The notes: generated from the letters alone by a model not told the origin. DNA of 64,000 nt from JADJNW01 sp964523725 (GCA_964523725.1 CAZGAU010000002.1:1-64000); one strand, 5' to 3'; counted from the stretch's first letter, positions 32,738 through 42,235 are shown. A program made the numbers and translations.

Positions 32738-35700
32738 ATGGCTCATCAGGACAATTACCAGCTGTTAGTTGAGAAGTTAGACCAGTTCATTCGCAAGTAT
32801 TATGTCAATCAACTGATCCGGGGAGCGCTGTACAGCGTAGGTTTGATCGTGCTGCTGTTTATCGGCATGAGTTTAATGGAACACTACTTTTATTTCGGCA
32901 GTGGCGTCCGTCGTCTGCTGTTCTTTTCATTTATAGGCGTAAGTGGTTTGGCACTGTTTCAATGGGTTGCCCTGCCCTTGATGCATTATTTCCATTTGGG
33001 TAAAATCATTTCCCATGAGCAGGCCGCCTCCATTATTGGCAACCACTTTACGGATGTGAAGGATAAATTGCTTAATGTCCTTCAGCTGAAGCATCAATCG
33101 GATCAGGCTGCGGAAAAAGAGCTGATCATGGCGAGTGTGAATCAAAAAACCGAAGAAATTAAGTTGGTACCATTCAAATCGGCGATCAACCTATCTCAAA
33201 ACCGGAAATATCTTCGCTATGCCTTGCCGCCCCTGCTGTTGCTGTTGGTTTTGTTGTTTGCCGCGCCGAGCGTGATTCGCGATAGTACCTTCCGTTTGAT
33301 TCACAACGGTCGGGAGTTTTTGAAACCTGCGCCATTTTCATTTGAAATCGAAGAAGACAATTTGTCGGTGGTGCAATTCGAAGATTTTCCGCTCACGGTA
33401 AAAATCGAAGGCGATCAGTTGCCAAATGAAGTGTTTATAAATGTGGACAATGTGGAATACCGCCTTGCCAAAGAAGCACCGAATGTGTTCACTTATCGCT
33501 TTAGCAATGTGCAAAAAGATACGGATTTCCGGTTATTTGCTGGTCCGGTTCGCTCCAAATCCTACGAACTGGAAGTCTTGAAAAAGCCCAATGTCACCGG
33601 TTTTGAGGTGAAACTGGATTATCCATCTTACATCGGGCGTAAGGATGAAGCACTGACCAGTGTTGGTGATCTTGTAGTACCAATGGGTACCAAAATTGAC
33701 TGGATTTTTAATGCCGAAAACACGGATAATATCAGGATTCAATTTGCTGGCCAGGAGCGTCAGGAAGTAAAGCGTTTCTCCGATGATCTGTTTACGTTCA
33801 AAAAGCAGGCCATGCGCGATGAGCCCTACAAATTGTACATTTCCAATAATAACTTGCCACAGGGCGATTCGATCAGCTATAGTATTACGGTTATTCCGGA
33901 TTTGTATCCCAATATTTCTGCCGAAAAATTCCAGGATAGCACCGATAACAAATTGGTATATTTTGTCGGCGAAGCCAATGATGACTATGGTTTGCTGAGC
34001 CTTTCATTCAATTATCGTATCAAAAAAGCAAATGGCAAGCAGGGTGAATTGCAAACCCTCAAGCTGAGAAAGCCCGATACCAAGCAAATCCGCTTCGATC
34101 ACATCTTTGACTTGAAGGACTTGAACCTAACACCGGGCGACGAGGTGACCTATTACTTTGAAGTTTATGACAATGATGCCGTAAATGGCAGCAAGCCTGC
34201 ACGTACTAATTTTATGGTGTATGCGATGCCCACTGTTGAGCAATTCAAAGCAATGGCGGATAAAAATAATGAAGAAATTAAAAGTGATTTGAAAAAGGCC
34301 CTGGAAGAATCTAAGCGTATCCAGCAGGAAATGAAGCGCATGCGTGAGAAACTGCTTCAGGAAAAAGAACTCGACTGGCAGAACCGCAAAGAGCTCGAAA
34401 AACTGGTGGAGCGCCAGAAAGAGCTGGAAAAGATCATCGAAGAAGCCAAGCAGAACTTTGAAGAAAATCTGAAAAATCAGCAGGAATTCTCCCAAATGGA
34501 TGAAAATATCCTGGATAAGCAGGAGCAATTGCAAAAACTCTTCGACGAAGTGATGAGCGAGGAGATGAAGGAATTGATGAAGAAGATTGAGGATTTGCTG
34601 CAAAAAATGGAGAAAGATCAGGCCTTGCAAATGATGGAGGATTTCGAGTTCAAGGATCAGGATATGTCCAAAGAACTGGATCGTCTGATGGAATTATTCA
34701 AGCAGTTGGAAGTGGAGCAAAAAATGCAGGAAACGTTGAAAGAACTGCAAAAGTTGGCCGAGGAGCAGGAAAAACTGAGTGAAGAAACCAAGAAGACCGA
34801 AGAAAATCCGAAGGACCAAAAGCAGTCAGCCGAACAAAAGGAAGCAGAGGATAAACAAAAGGCTGACGAGCAGCAAAAACAGTCGGAGCAACAACAAAAT
34901 AAAGAAAATCAGGAAAACAAAGAGAACCAAAAGGGCAAGGAAAAGGAAAATAAGGATGCTCAACAGCAGCAGAAAAATGCTCCCAAGGACAAGCAGCAAG
35001 AGTTGCAGCAAAAGCAGGAGGACATCAATAAGAAGTTCGAGGACATCAAGGAGCAGATGAAAGAAATCGAGCAAAAGAATGAAGAGCTGGAGAAACCTAA
35101 AAATATCGAGAATCAGGATCAGCAGATGCAGGACATTCAGCAGGATTTGAACAAGAGTCAGCAGCAATTGCAGCAGAACCAGAATAAAAAAGCCTCCGAA
35201 TCACAGAAGAAAGCTTCTGAGAAGATGAAGGATATGGCGAACAATATGCAAATGCAAATGCAACAGGGCGAAATGCAGCAGATGCAGGAAGATATGAAGT
35301 CGCTGCGCCAGTTGCTCGAAAACCTGGTTGGATTGTCCTTCGATCAGGAGGATTTGTTCAAAGAATTCGACAAAACTAATATCAATACACCTCGTTATGT
35401 GGAATTGACCCAAAAGCAATTCAAGCTGCAGGACGATTTCCGCCTGGTAGAAGATAGCCTTCAGGCATTGAGCAAGCGCTTGTTTCAGATTGAATCTTTC
35501 GTTACGGATAAAGTCTCAGAAGTAAAGGAAAATATGCGTTCCAGCCTCGATTTCCTGGAAGAACGCCAAAAGCCACAGGCTGGCAACAACCAGCAGCGCG
35601 CTATGAAAAACCTGAACGATCTGGCACTCATGCTGAGTGAAATGATGAATCAGATGCAACAGCAAATGGCCTCCATGATGGCAGGTGCTCAAATGTGCAC

Positions 35701-36268
35701 CAAGCCGGGGCAGGGACAACCCAAAAGTGGCGAACCGCAAGATAAAATCAGTCAGGGTCAGGAACAACTCAATCAGCAAATGCGGGATGCCAAACAAAAA
35801 ATGGATCAGCAACGACAAGGCAAGGAAGATGGCAATGGCATGAGCAGCGAAGAATTTGCCAAAATGGCTGCTAAACAAGCTGCATTACGTAAAGCTTTGC
35901 GCGACAAACAAAAAGAATTACAACAACGTGGCCAGGGTAGTAAGGAATTACAAGATCTGATCGAGCAGATGGATAAAGTCGAGACCGATTTGGTGAATAA
36001 AAAACTAACCAACGAAATGCTCAAGCGCCAGCAGGAAATTCTTACCCGCCTGCTCGAGCATGAGAAAGCAGAACAACAACGCGGATTCGAAGAAAAACGT
36101 AAAGCAGAAACCGCTTCCGAGAAAGAACGTAAGATGCCGCCTTCATTGGAAGAATACATCAAAAAACGGGAAGCAGAAATCGAAATGTATAAAACGGTAT
36201 CTCCTTCGCTCAAGCCTTATTATAAATTTTTGGTAGAAGAATATTTCAAAACGCTGAAATCCAAATAA
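32738..36268 (+). CDS. DUF4175 family membrane coiled-coil protein
   Basis: An 1176-aa protein. Two or three hydrophobic segments lie in residues about 20-90, another near 155-175, then a beta-rich extracytoplasmic part to about 490. From 500 to 1170 the sequence is almost entirely coiled coil, very rich in Gln, Glu and Lys (runs such as QQQKNAPKDKQQELQQKQED). The architecture fits DUF4175 of Bacteroidota and Chlorobi, often near MoxR/DUF58 genes. The MoxR gene here is 14 kb away, so that link is weak. The gene stands alone with a terminator hairpin after it. The role is unknown, possibly envelope scaffolding. Confidence 0.85.
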   Translation: MAHQDNYQLLVEKLDQFIRKYYVNQLIRGALYSVGLIVLLFIGMSLMEHYFYFGSGVRRLLFFSFIGVSGLALFQWVALPLMHYFHLGKIISHEQAASIIGNHFTDVKDKLLNVLQLKHQSDQAAEKELIMASVNQKTEEIKLVPFKSAINLSQNRKYLRYALPPLLLLLVLLFAAPSVIRDSTFRLIHNGREFLKPAPFSFEIEEDNLSVVQFEDFPLTVKIEGDQLPNEVFINVDNVEYRLAKEAPNVFTYRFSNVQKDTDFRLFAGPVRSKSYELEVLKKPNVTGFEVKLDYPSYIGRKDEALTSVGDLVVPMGTKIDWIFNAENTDNIRIQFAGQERQEVKRFSDDLFTFKKQAMRDEPYKLYISNNNLPQGDSISYSITVIPDLYPNISAEKFQDSTDNKLVYFVGEANDDYGLLSLSFNYRIKKANGKQGELQTLKLRKPDTKQIRFDHIFDLKDLNLTPGDEVTYYFEVYDNDAVNGSKPARTNFMVYAMPTVEQFKAMADKNNEEIKSDLKKALEESKRIQQEMKRMREKLLQEKELDWQNRKELEKLVERQKELEKIIEEAKQNFEENLKNQQEFSQMDENILDKQEQLQKLFDEVMSEEMKELMKKIEDLLQKMEKDQALQMMEDFEFKDQDMSKELDRLMELFKQLEVEQKMQETLKELQKLAEEQEKLSEETKKTEENPKDQKQSAEQKEAEDKQKADEQQKQSEQQQNKENQENKENQKGKEKENKDAQQQQKNAPKDKQQELQQKQEDINKKFEDIKEQMKEIEQKNEELEKPKNIENQDQQMQDIQQDLNKSQQQLQQNQNKKASESQKKASEKMKDMANNMQMQMQQGEMQQMQEDMKSLRQLLENLVGLSFDQEDLFKEFDKTNINTPRYVELTQKQFKLQDDFRLVEDSLQALSKRLFQIESFVTDKVSEVKENMRSSLDFLEERQKPQAGNNQQRAMKNLNDLALMLSEMMNQMQQQMASMMAGAQMCTKPGQGQPKSGEPQDKISQGQEQLNQQMRDAKQKMDQQRQGKEDGNGMSSEEFAKMAAKQAALRKALRDKQKELQQRGQGSKELQDLIEQMDKVETDLVNKKLTNEMLKRQQEILTRLLEHEKAEQQRGFEEKRKAETASEKERKMPPSLEEYIKKREAEIEMYKTVSPSLKPYYKFLVEEYFKTLKSK

Positions 36269-36278
36269 ATTTTCAAAT

Positions 36279-36315
36279 AACAGCCGGATAAATGAACTAT
36301 ATTTGTCCGGCTGTT
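36279..36315 (+). terminator. Hairpin terminator after the DUF4175 gene
   Basis: AACAGCCGGA at 36279-36288 pairs exactly with TCCGGCTGTT at 36306-36315, followed by GTTTATTGG. It lies 10 bases past the stop. Confidence 0.75.
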
Positions 36316-36427
36316 GTTTATTGGATTGGTTTAGTTCATAATCCCTGTCTTACTCACCATGAATCATATCGCCTAACTAAAACTTTGTAATTTGTCTGAT
36401 TCAACAACTCTAAATTTTGCTGACTCA

Positions 36428-36841
36428 ATGAAGATGAGAGCAGATCAAGTAATGCTGAAAGTCCCCTCAAATCCCAGAAATATTTCCGTTGTCGAGACTT
36501 TCGTCAACAGAATGGTAGAAAAATACAAGATCAGCCCCGATCTGCATTGCAACATCCTGGTAAGTCTTACCGAAGCTGTGAACAACGCCATCCTCCATGG
36601 CAATTGTTGTGACGAAACAAAAAACGTCCAGATTCAATTCAAAAGATTAAAAAATACACTCGCCATTCGGGTAACCGATGAAGGCTGTGGCTTTGATCTC
36701 CAAAATGTGCCTGATCCTACCGCGCCTGAAAACCTTTCCAAATGTGGCGGACGTGGCGTTTTTCTTATCCAGCAGCTTTCCGATACAGTCAAATATCACA
36801 ACAACGGTAGCACCGTAGAAATGCAATTCAAAATCAATTAA
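36428..36841 (+). CDS. Anti-sigma-type ATP-binding protein (HATPase, RsbW-like)
   Basis: A roughly 137-aa single-domain GHKL ATPase. The N box is EAVNNAILHGN, the G1 box DEGCGFDLQN and the G2 box GGRGVFLIQQ. Such RsbW/SpoIIAB-like proteins phosphorylate an anti-sigma antagonist or hold a sigma factor. No antagonist or sigma gene is adjacent. A TTG at 36392 could extend the protein by 12 residues. I prefer the ATG at 36428 because a TAATTTG -7-like sequence lies at 36388-36394. The ybeY gene follows 23 bases later. Confidence 0.88.
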   Translation: MKMRADQVMLKVPSNPRNISVVETFVNRMVEKYKISPDLHCNILVSLTEAVNNAILHGNCCDETKNVQIQFKRLKNTLAIRVTDEGCGFDLQNVPDPTAPENLSKCGGRGVFLIQQLSDTVKYHNNGSTVEMQFKIN

Positions 36842-36864
36842 GATTCAACCGAAAGCAAGAGTGT

Positions 36865-37356
36865 ATGTCAGATTTGTTCCCTTGGGAAGCAGAGCAAGAC
36901 GAAGATTCAATTGAGTTCCATGTAGATGATATTGAATTTGAGCTGTCTCATGTTGAACTTCTGAAAAACTGGATTGATACCGTTATTCAAAAAGAAGGTA
37001 AAAATCTTCAGCGCGTCACTTACATTTTTTGCAGCGACGACTATCTCCACGAATTGAACGTGCAGTATCTTGACCACGATACGCTTACCGATATTATTAC
37101 TTTTCAATATGCATCGTTACCTGATGTGGAAGGTGATGTTTTTATTAGTATCGACTGCATTCGGGAAAATGCCGCTGCCTTTGGCGTAACCTTTGAGGAA
37201 GAACTGCACCGGGTCATGATTCACGGTGTGCTGCACCTTTGCGGTCAGGGAGATAAATCGCCCGAAGAAAAAAAGCAAATGACAAGCAAGGAAAACCAAG
37301 CATTGACAATACTTTCTCAACTATTCTCAGAAAAAAATACACCTCCAAAAGCCTAA
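36865..37356 (+). CDS. ybeY: rRNA maturation RNase YbeY
   Basis: A 163-aa metal-dependent endoribonuclease of 16S rRNA 3'-end processing and ribosome quality control. The motif reads HGVLHLCGQGDKSPEE near residue 118, equivalent to the HGxLHLxGxDH signature, but the last His is replaced by Lys. A conserved Arg is visible in HELNVQYLDHDTLTDIITF. It is co-oriented with the upstream HATPase gene. The spacing to thrA (134 bases) contains a separate promoter, so the two are separate units. Confidence 0.92.
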   Translation: MSDLFPWEAEQDEDSIEFHVDDIEFELSHVELLKNWIDTVIQKEGKNLQRVTYIFCSDDYLHELNVQYLDHDTLTDIITFQYASLPDVEGDVFISIDCIRENAAAFGVTFEEELHRVMIHGVLHLCGQGDKSPEEKKQMTSKENQALTILSQLFSEKNTPPKA

Positions 37357-37383
37357 ACACTGGCTACTTACCTCAAAATTAAA

Positions 37384-37391
37384 TACTTTTG
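37384..37391 (+). promoter_or_regulatory. -7 promoter element of the thr operon
   Basis: TACTTTTG matches TAnnTTTG. The transcript would start near 37398 and carry a leader of about 90 bases before thrA. Confidence 0.55.
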
Positions 37392-37402
37392 CATTTCTTA
37401 AT

Positions 37403-37446
37403 CACTGGCTTTCAGTCAGTGTTGTCACGCCGACCAATAATCGGCG
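37403..37446 (+). promoter_or_regulatory. Two tandem hairpins in the thrA leader
   Basis: CACTG at 37403-37407 can pair with CAGTG at 37417-37421. The stronger hairpin is CGCCGA at 37428-37433 with TCGGCG at 37441-37446 and a 7-base loop. They lie between the -7 element and the thrA ATG at 37490. A threonine or isoleucine-rich leader peptide is not visible, so this is not a classical attenuator. It may be a protein- or ligand-binding leader. Confidence 0.4.
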
Positions 37447-37489
37447 ATGCATTTCCGCCCTGACCATGTAGGATTTAAAGCCCATCTCC

Positions 37490-39946
37490 ATGAAAGTATT
37501 AAAGTTTGGTGGTTCTTCTGTAAGTACGCCCGATAGAATTCGGGGTATTGTGGACATTCTCAAGAGTTATTATACTAAGGGTGAACAGTTCACAGTTGTG
37601 TTCTCTGCCTTCGGTGGCGTGACCGATTCTCTCATCCGAATGGCAACACTTGCTGCCAATGGTGACGAGTCTTATTATCAGGATTTTGAAACTTTTAGTC
37701 AGCGGCACCTCGATGCGATCAAAAATTTGCTGAATCAGGAACACGTTGAAAAAGCATTGCCCGAGCTGGAAAATAATCACGAGGTTCTAAAAAATCTCCT
37801 GTATGGCATTTTTCTGGTCCGGGAAGTTTCTCCCCGTACAATGGATTATGTGCTGAGCTTTGGTGAAAGGAATTCTGCCTACATCATCAGCCATGTGCTC
37901 AAGCAAAATGGGTTGAACGCCAGCTATCTGGATGCCAGAAGAATTATCAAAACTGATAAAGCATTCGGTGCCGCAAAGGTGGATTTTGCCAAAACCTATG
38001 GGAAAATTCGCGAACACTATTCACAAAACACTGAATTACAGATAGTTACAGGTTTTGTAGCTTCAGCAAAAGGCGGTTTGACAACTACCCTTGGCCGAGG
38101 CGGCTCTGATTATACGGCTGCAATTCTGGCAGCGGGTTTGAACGCAGAAGTTGTTGAAATCTGGACGGATGTAGATGGCGTACTTACTGCCGATCCCCGA
38201 AAAGTGAAAAAAGCATTCACCATTCCGAGCATGACCTACGCCGAAGCGATGGAAATGTCACATTTTGGTGCAAAGGTGATCTACCCTCCAACCATTCAGC
38301 CAGCTCTGCTTCAAAAAATTCCAATTGTAATAAAAAATACGTTTAATCCTGGTTTCATTGGCACATTTATCTCTGATAAAGCCGATTCCGGCGGTCGGGC
38401 TGTAAAAGGCATTTCTTCTATCAATAATGTTGCGCTACTCACCCTGCAGGGGAGCGGACTCTTTGGTGCGCCAGGTACAGCAGCTCGTTTGTTTACCTCG
38501 CTTGCAGCAGTGAATATCAATGTCATTTTGATTACCCAAGGTTCGTCGGAGCATTCGATATCATTTGCTGTTTCTCCTCAGGATGCCATCAAAGCTAAAC
38601 ATCAGGTAGAAGACGAATTTGAATACGAAATAAAATCCGGTATCGTCGAACCGGTTAAGGTGGAGAAAAGTCTCTCGGTTATTGCCATCATCGGTGAGAA
38701 CATGCGTTACCGCCCGGGTATTGCCGGACGCTTGTTTCAGGCCCTAGGCAAAAACGGTATCAATGTTGTAGCAATTGCCCAAGGTTCTTCCGAGTTAAAT
38801 ATCTCCGTAGTCGTTGGGCAAAATGACGAAAGCAAGGCATTAAACGCACTGCACGAATCCTTTTTCCTGTCGGATACCAAAGAGTTGCATTTATTTATCG
38901 TTGGAACGGGGCTAATCGGTAGCACCCTTATCGAGCAAATTAAACAGCAGGCACCATATCTTAAAGAACATCGTTCTCTGGAAATCAAAGCGGTTGGATT
39001 ATCTAATAGCCGCAAAATGATTTTTGATGAAAACGGAATCGATCTGCAAAACTGGAAAGAAGAATTGAACGACCGTGGAGAAAAAGCATCGATGTATGGT
39101 TTTATTGAAAAAATGAAATTGTTGAATCTTTCGAACACTATTTTTGTTGACAATACCGCCAACGAGGGCGTTGCCAAGTTTTATGAAAGTATCCTGGAAG
39201 CGAGCATCTCGATCTCCACGCCGAATAAAATTGCGACGTCTTCGTCTTATTTGCAATATCAGCGTTTGAAAAATATCGCCTGGAAGCGTGGCGTGCAGTT
39301 TTTGTACGAGACCAACGTCGGCGCAGGGCTACCAGTTATTTCTACTTTGAATGATCTGATTGACAGCGGCGACCGGATTTTGAAAATCGAAGGGGTGCTT
39401 TCGGGGTCACTGTCGTTTATTTTTAATTCTTTCAAAGAAGGGCGAAAATTCAGCGACATTGTAAAAGAGGCAAAAAAGGCGGGTTATACTGAGCCCGATC
39501 CAAGAATAGATTTGAACGGAATTGACGTACGGCGTAAGTTAATTATTCTGGCCCGAGAAACCGGTACGCCACTGGAATCCAAAGATGTACTAATCAAAAA
39601 TATGCTGCCTGAAGCCTGTCAGCAAGCGGAAACCGTAGAAGATTTCTTTTTAGCGCTGGAACAAGCAGATGATGAATTTGAAAAATTGCGCGCCAAAGCG
39701 GAGAAAGAAGGAAAAGCCCTGCGTATGATCGCCAAACTGGAAAATGGTCAGGCTACTATTGGTCTGGAAGCGGTGGATACCAGCCATCCATTTTATTTCC
39801 TGAGTGGCAGCGATAATATGATTGTATTTACCACTGAACGCTACAAAGATCGTCCGCTGGTAGTGCGCGGGCCAGGTGCCGGCGCGGAGGTAACAGCAGC
39901 GGGTGTTTTTGCAGAAATTATCAGAATTGGCAATTATCTATCATAA
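37490..39946 (+). CDS. thrA: Bifunctional aspartate kinase / homoserine dehydrogenase
   Basis: An 818-aa fusion (E. coli ThrA 820) that starts and later continues the aspartate-to-threonine pathway. The kinase part (about 1-290) opens with KFGGSSVSTPDRI and has TTTLGRGGSDYTA. Two ACT domains (about 310-455) bind effectors, and the dehydrogenase part from about 465 starts with LFIVGTGLIGST and includes NVGAGLPVISTL and DPRIDLNGIDVRRKL. Feedback control by threonine is likely from the ACT domains but not shown by sequence alone. It leads thrA-thrB-thrC with 1-base and 17-base gaps. Confidence 0.97.
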   Translation: MKVLKFGGSSVSTPDRIRGIVDILKSYYTKGEQFTVVFSAFGGVTDSLIRMATLAANGDESYYQDFETFSQRHLDAIKNLLNQEHVEKALPELENNHEVLKNLLYGIFLVREVSPRTMDYVLSFGERNSAYIISHVLKQNGLNASYLDARRIIKTDKAFGAAKVDFAKTYGKIREHYSQNTELQIVTGFVASAKGGLTTTLGRGGSDYTAAILAAGLNAEVVEIWTDVDGVLTADPRKVKKAFTIPSMTYAEAMEMSHFGAKVIYPPTIQPALLQKIPIVIKNTFNPGFIGTFISDKADSGGRAVKGISSINNVALLTLQGSGLFGAPGTAARLFTSLAAVNINVILITQGSSEHSISFAVSPQDAIKAKHQVEDEFEYEIKSGIVEPVKVEKSLSVIAIIGENMRYRPGIAGRLFQALGKNGINVVAIAQGSSELNISVVVGQNDESKALNALHESFFLSDTKELHLFIVGTGLIGSTLIEQIKQQAPYLKEHRSLEIKAVGLSNSRKMIFDENGIDLQNWKEELNDRGEKASMYGFIEKMKLLNLSNTIFVDNTANEGVAKFYESILEASISISTPNKIATSSSYLQYQRLKNIAWKRGVQFLYETNVGAGLPVISTLNDLIDSGDRILKIEGVLSGSLSFIFNSFKEGRKFSDIVKEAKKAGYTEPDPRIDLNGIDVRRKLIILARETGTPLESKDVLIKNMLPEACQQAETVEDFFLALEQADDEFEKLRAKAEKEGKALRMIAKLENGQATIGLEAVDTSHPFYFLSGSDNMIVFTTERYKDRPLVVRGPGAGAEVTAAGVFAEIIRIGNYLS

Positions 39947-39947
39947 T

Positions 39948-40919
39948 ATGTTTTCAACAAACAATAAGATCGAGCAGATGAATACTGCAACCGAACAGGA
40001 AGTGAAAGTATTCACTCCGGCAACCGTGGCCAATGTCGCTTGCGGTTTCGATATTTTGGGGTTTGCCCTGGAAAAACCAGGCGATGAAATCATTGCCAGA
40101 TTTTCGGATCAACCGGGTTTGCGAATTGCAGCAATCAGTGGCGACGGCGGCAAACTTCCGTACAATATTGAAAAAAACACTGCGGGTTTTGCTGCTCAAA
40201 AATTGCTCGAACACCTAGGCGAAAACCGGGGCATCGAGCTGGAAATCCATAAAAAAATGCCGTTTGGTACGGGCATGGGCTCCAGCGCTGCAAGTGCAGT
40301 GGGTGGAGTAGTGGCGGTGAATGAATTGCTGGGTAATCCTTTGACCAAACATCAATTGCTCCCATTCGCGGTGCTGGGTGAGCAAATCGCCGACGGTGCC
40401 TATCATGCCGATAATGTGGCGCCCTGTCTTTTGGGTGGCATCACACTGATCCGCAGCAATGAGGATTTAGATGTGCATTCCCTACCCCTTCCGGCGGATT
40501 TATATGTAACGGTCGTTTTTCCGAATATCGAAATTCTGACCAAAGATGCGCGCGGCGTATTGAAAGAAACCGTGACGCTCAAACAAATGATCCAGCAATC
40601 CGGCAATCTCGCCGGCTTGATCGTGGGGCTTATGAATTCGGATTATGACCTGATTGGACGTTCGCTTCAGGATGTGGTGATCGAGCCGCAACGAGCACAT
40701 TTGATTCCGCATTTTTACGAGGTAAAAAAAGCGGCGGAAGAAGCCGGTACTTTGGGGTGCAGTATTTCGGGTGCGGGTCCGTCTATTTTTGCATTGAGCA
40801 AAGGAAAAGCCATAGCTGAAAAAGTAGGCAAAGCGATGCAATCTATTTTTGAAAATGTTGGCATCGAAAACACCTTGTATCTCTCGCCTATCAATCCTGA
40901 CGGCGCGATTAGAATCTGA
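39948..40919 (+). CDS. thrB: Homoserine kinase
   Basis: Phosphorylates homoserine in threonine synthesis. GHMP kinase motifs are present: VKVFTPATVANVACGFDILG near the N-terminus and the P-loop-like PFGTGMGSSAASAVGG near residue 105, with ISGAGPSIFAL near the end. The start at 39948 (MFSTNNKIEQ) lies one base behind the thrA stop. An ATG at 39978 would give a more family-like start, 10 residues shorter. The protein is about 323 aa in the longer form. It lies in the thr operon. Confidence 0.95.
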   Translation: MFSTNNKIEQMNTATEQEVKVFTPATVANVACGFDILGFALEKPGDEIIARFSDQPGLRIAAISGDGGKLPYNIEKNTAGFAAQKLLEHLGENRGIELEIHKKMPFGTGMGSSAASAVGGVVAVNELLGNPLTKHQLLPFAVLGEQIADGAYHADNVAPCLLGGITLIRSNEDLDVHSLPLPADLYVTVVFPNIEILTKDARGVLKETVTLKQMIQQSGNLAGLIVGLMNSDYDLIGRSLQDVVIEPQRAHLIPHFYEVKKAAEEAGTLGCSISGAGPSIFALSKGKAIAEKVGKAMQSIFENVGIENTLYLSPINPDGAIRI

Positions 40920-40936
40920 CGCTAAAAGAAAAACGG

Positions 40937-42235
40937 ATGAAACTGTACAGCACCAATAACAAATCGAATATCGTTTCGCTGAAGGAAGCTGTTTTTAAAG
41001 GACTGCCTGAGGACAATGGCTTGTACATGCCGGTGGAAATTCCAGCACTGTCAAAAGATTTTATTCAAACCCTGGAGCGATATTCTTTCCAGGAAATTGC
41101 TTTTGAAGTTGCAAAAACACTTTTTAAAAACGCTATTCCTGAAAATGATTTGCAGGAAATCATCGAAAAATCGATCACTTTTCCAGCTCCATTGGTGACC
41201 TTGGATGAGCGGCATCATGTGCTGGAACTTTTCCATGGACCTTCGTTGGCGTTCAAGGATTTCGGGGCGCGTTTTATGGCGCAATTGATGAGTTATTTCA
41301 ATCGCGGAGAAGATCAGGAACTGATGATTTTAGTGGCGACCTCCGGCGATACGGGCGGTGCGGTGGCAGCAGGTTTTTATAAAACGCCAGGCATTCGGGT
41401 GGTTATTCTTTATCCTTCCGGCAAGGTGAGTTTTTTGCAGGAAAAACAGCTCACGACCCTCGGCGAAAATATCACTGCACTTGAAGTAAACGGCACTTTT
41501 GATGACTGCCAGGCGTTGGTGAAAGAAGCATTTTTAGATGCAGATTTGAATCAAAAGCTTCGATTGAGTTCTGCGAATTCGATTAATATTGCCCGACTCG
41601 TGCCGCAATCGTTTTATTATTTTGAAGCCTTCAAGCAATTGCCAGATAAATCCACTCCCGTAGTATTTAGCATTCCGAGTGGTAATTTTGGAAACCTCAC
41701 TGCCGGGCTTTTTGCTCAAAAAATGGGGCTTCCCGTGCATCATTTTATCGCCGCTACCAATGTCAACGATGTGGTACCTGAGTATCTAAAAACAGGCGTT
41801 TACCAACCCAGACCTTCGGCCCGAACTTTATCCAACGCGATGGACGTGGGCAATCCCTCCAATTTTGCACGTATGCTCGACCTGTATTGTTCCACGTGGA
41901 ACATTATGCGAGAGCAAATTTCAGGATATGGCTTCACTGATGAAGATACAAAAACTGCCATGCAAGAAATCGATCAACGTTACGGCTACATCATGGATCC
42001 GCATGGCGCAGTTGGCTATCTGGCATTGCAAGCTTATCTAAAAGAACATCCGAAAATCCAGGGCATCATTTTGGAAACGGCGCATCCATCCAAATTCAAA
42101 GATGATGTTGAGGCGATTTTGAATAAACCAATAGATATCCCTGAAAGGCTGGCTTCGCTGTCTGAAAAATCTAAAGCCTCCATTTCAACACCCAATGACT
42201 TTGATACGTTTAAAACCCGGTTGATGTCGCATTAA
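40937..42235 (+). CDS. thrC: Threonine synthase
   Basis: Converts O-phosphohomoserine to threonine with PLP. The 432-aa protein has the PLP lysine in SLAFKDFGARFM near residue 104, LVATSGDTGGAVAAG, and PSGNFGNLTAG. It is the last gene of thrA-thrB-thrC. Its codons 318-323 contain an exact ParB-binding palindrome (41888-41903) that encodes Cys-Ser-Thr-Trp-Asn, and a second copy follows the stop codon by one base. So the coding sequence may be constrained by the binding site. The product itself looks complete. Confidence 0.96.
   Translation: MKLYSTNNKSNIVSLKEAVFKGLPEDNGLYMPVEIPALSKDFIQTLERYSFQEIAFEVAKTLFKNAIPENDLQEIIEKSITFPAPLVTLDERHHVLELFHGPSLAFKDFGARFMAQLMSYFNRGEDQELMILVATSGDTGGAVAAGFYKTPGIRVVILYPSGKVSFLQEKQLTTLGENITALEVNGTFDDCQALVKEAFLDADLNQKLRLSSANSINIARLVPQSFYYFEAFKQLPDKSTPVVFSIPSGNFGNLTAGLFAQKMGLPVHHFIAATNVNDVVPEYLKTGVYQPRPSARTLSNAMDVGNPSNFARMLDLYCSTWNIMREQISGYGFTDEDTKTAMQEIDQRYGYIMDPHGAVGYLALQAYLKEHPKIQGIILETAHPSKFKDDVEAILNKPIDIPERLASLSEKSKASISTPNDFDTFKTRLMSH
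41888..41903. other. parS-like ParB-binding palindrome inside thrC
   Basis: TGTTCCACGTGGAACA, a perfect 16-base palindrome and close to the parS consensus TGTTnCACGTGnAACA. It is in frame with thrC, coding Cys-Ser-Thr-Trp-Asn from codon 318. An identical copy is 348 bases downstream. Two exact copies within 350 bases are very unlikely by chance. Confidence 0.85.

Noticed and set aside
34779..35167. Long open frames in other phases inside the DUF4175 gene on both strands
   Set aside because: They arise from the low-complexity CAG/AAG/GAA repeats of the real gene and have no start context or family features.
37447..37489. Threonine attenuator peptide before thrA
   Set aside because: The ATG frame at 37447 has no Thr or Ile run and reads past the thrA start, so a classical attenuator is not supported.
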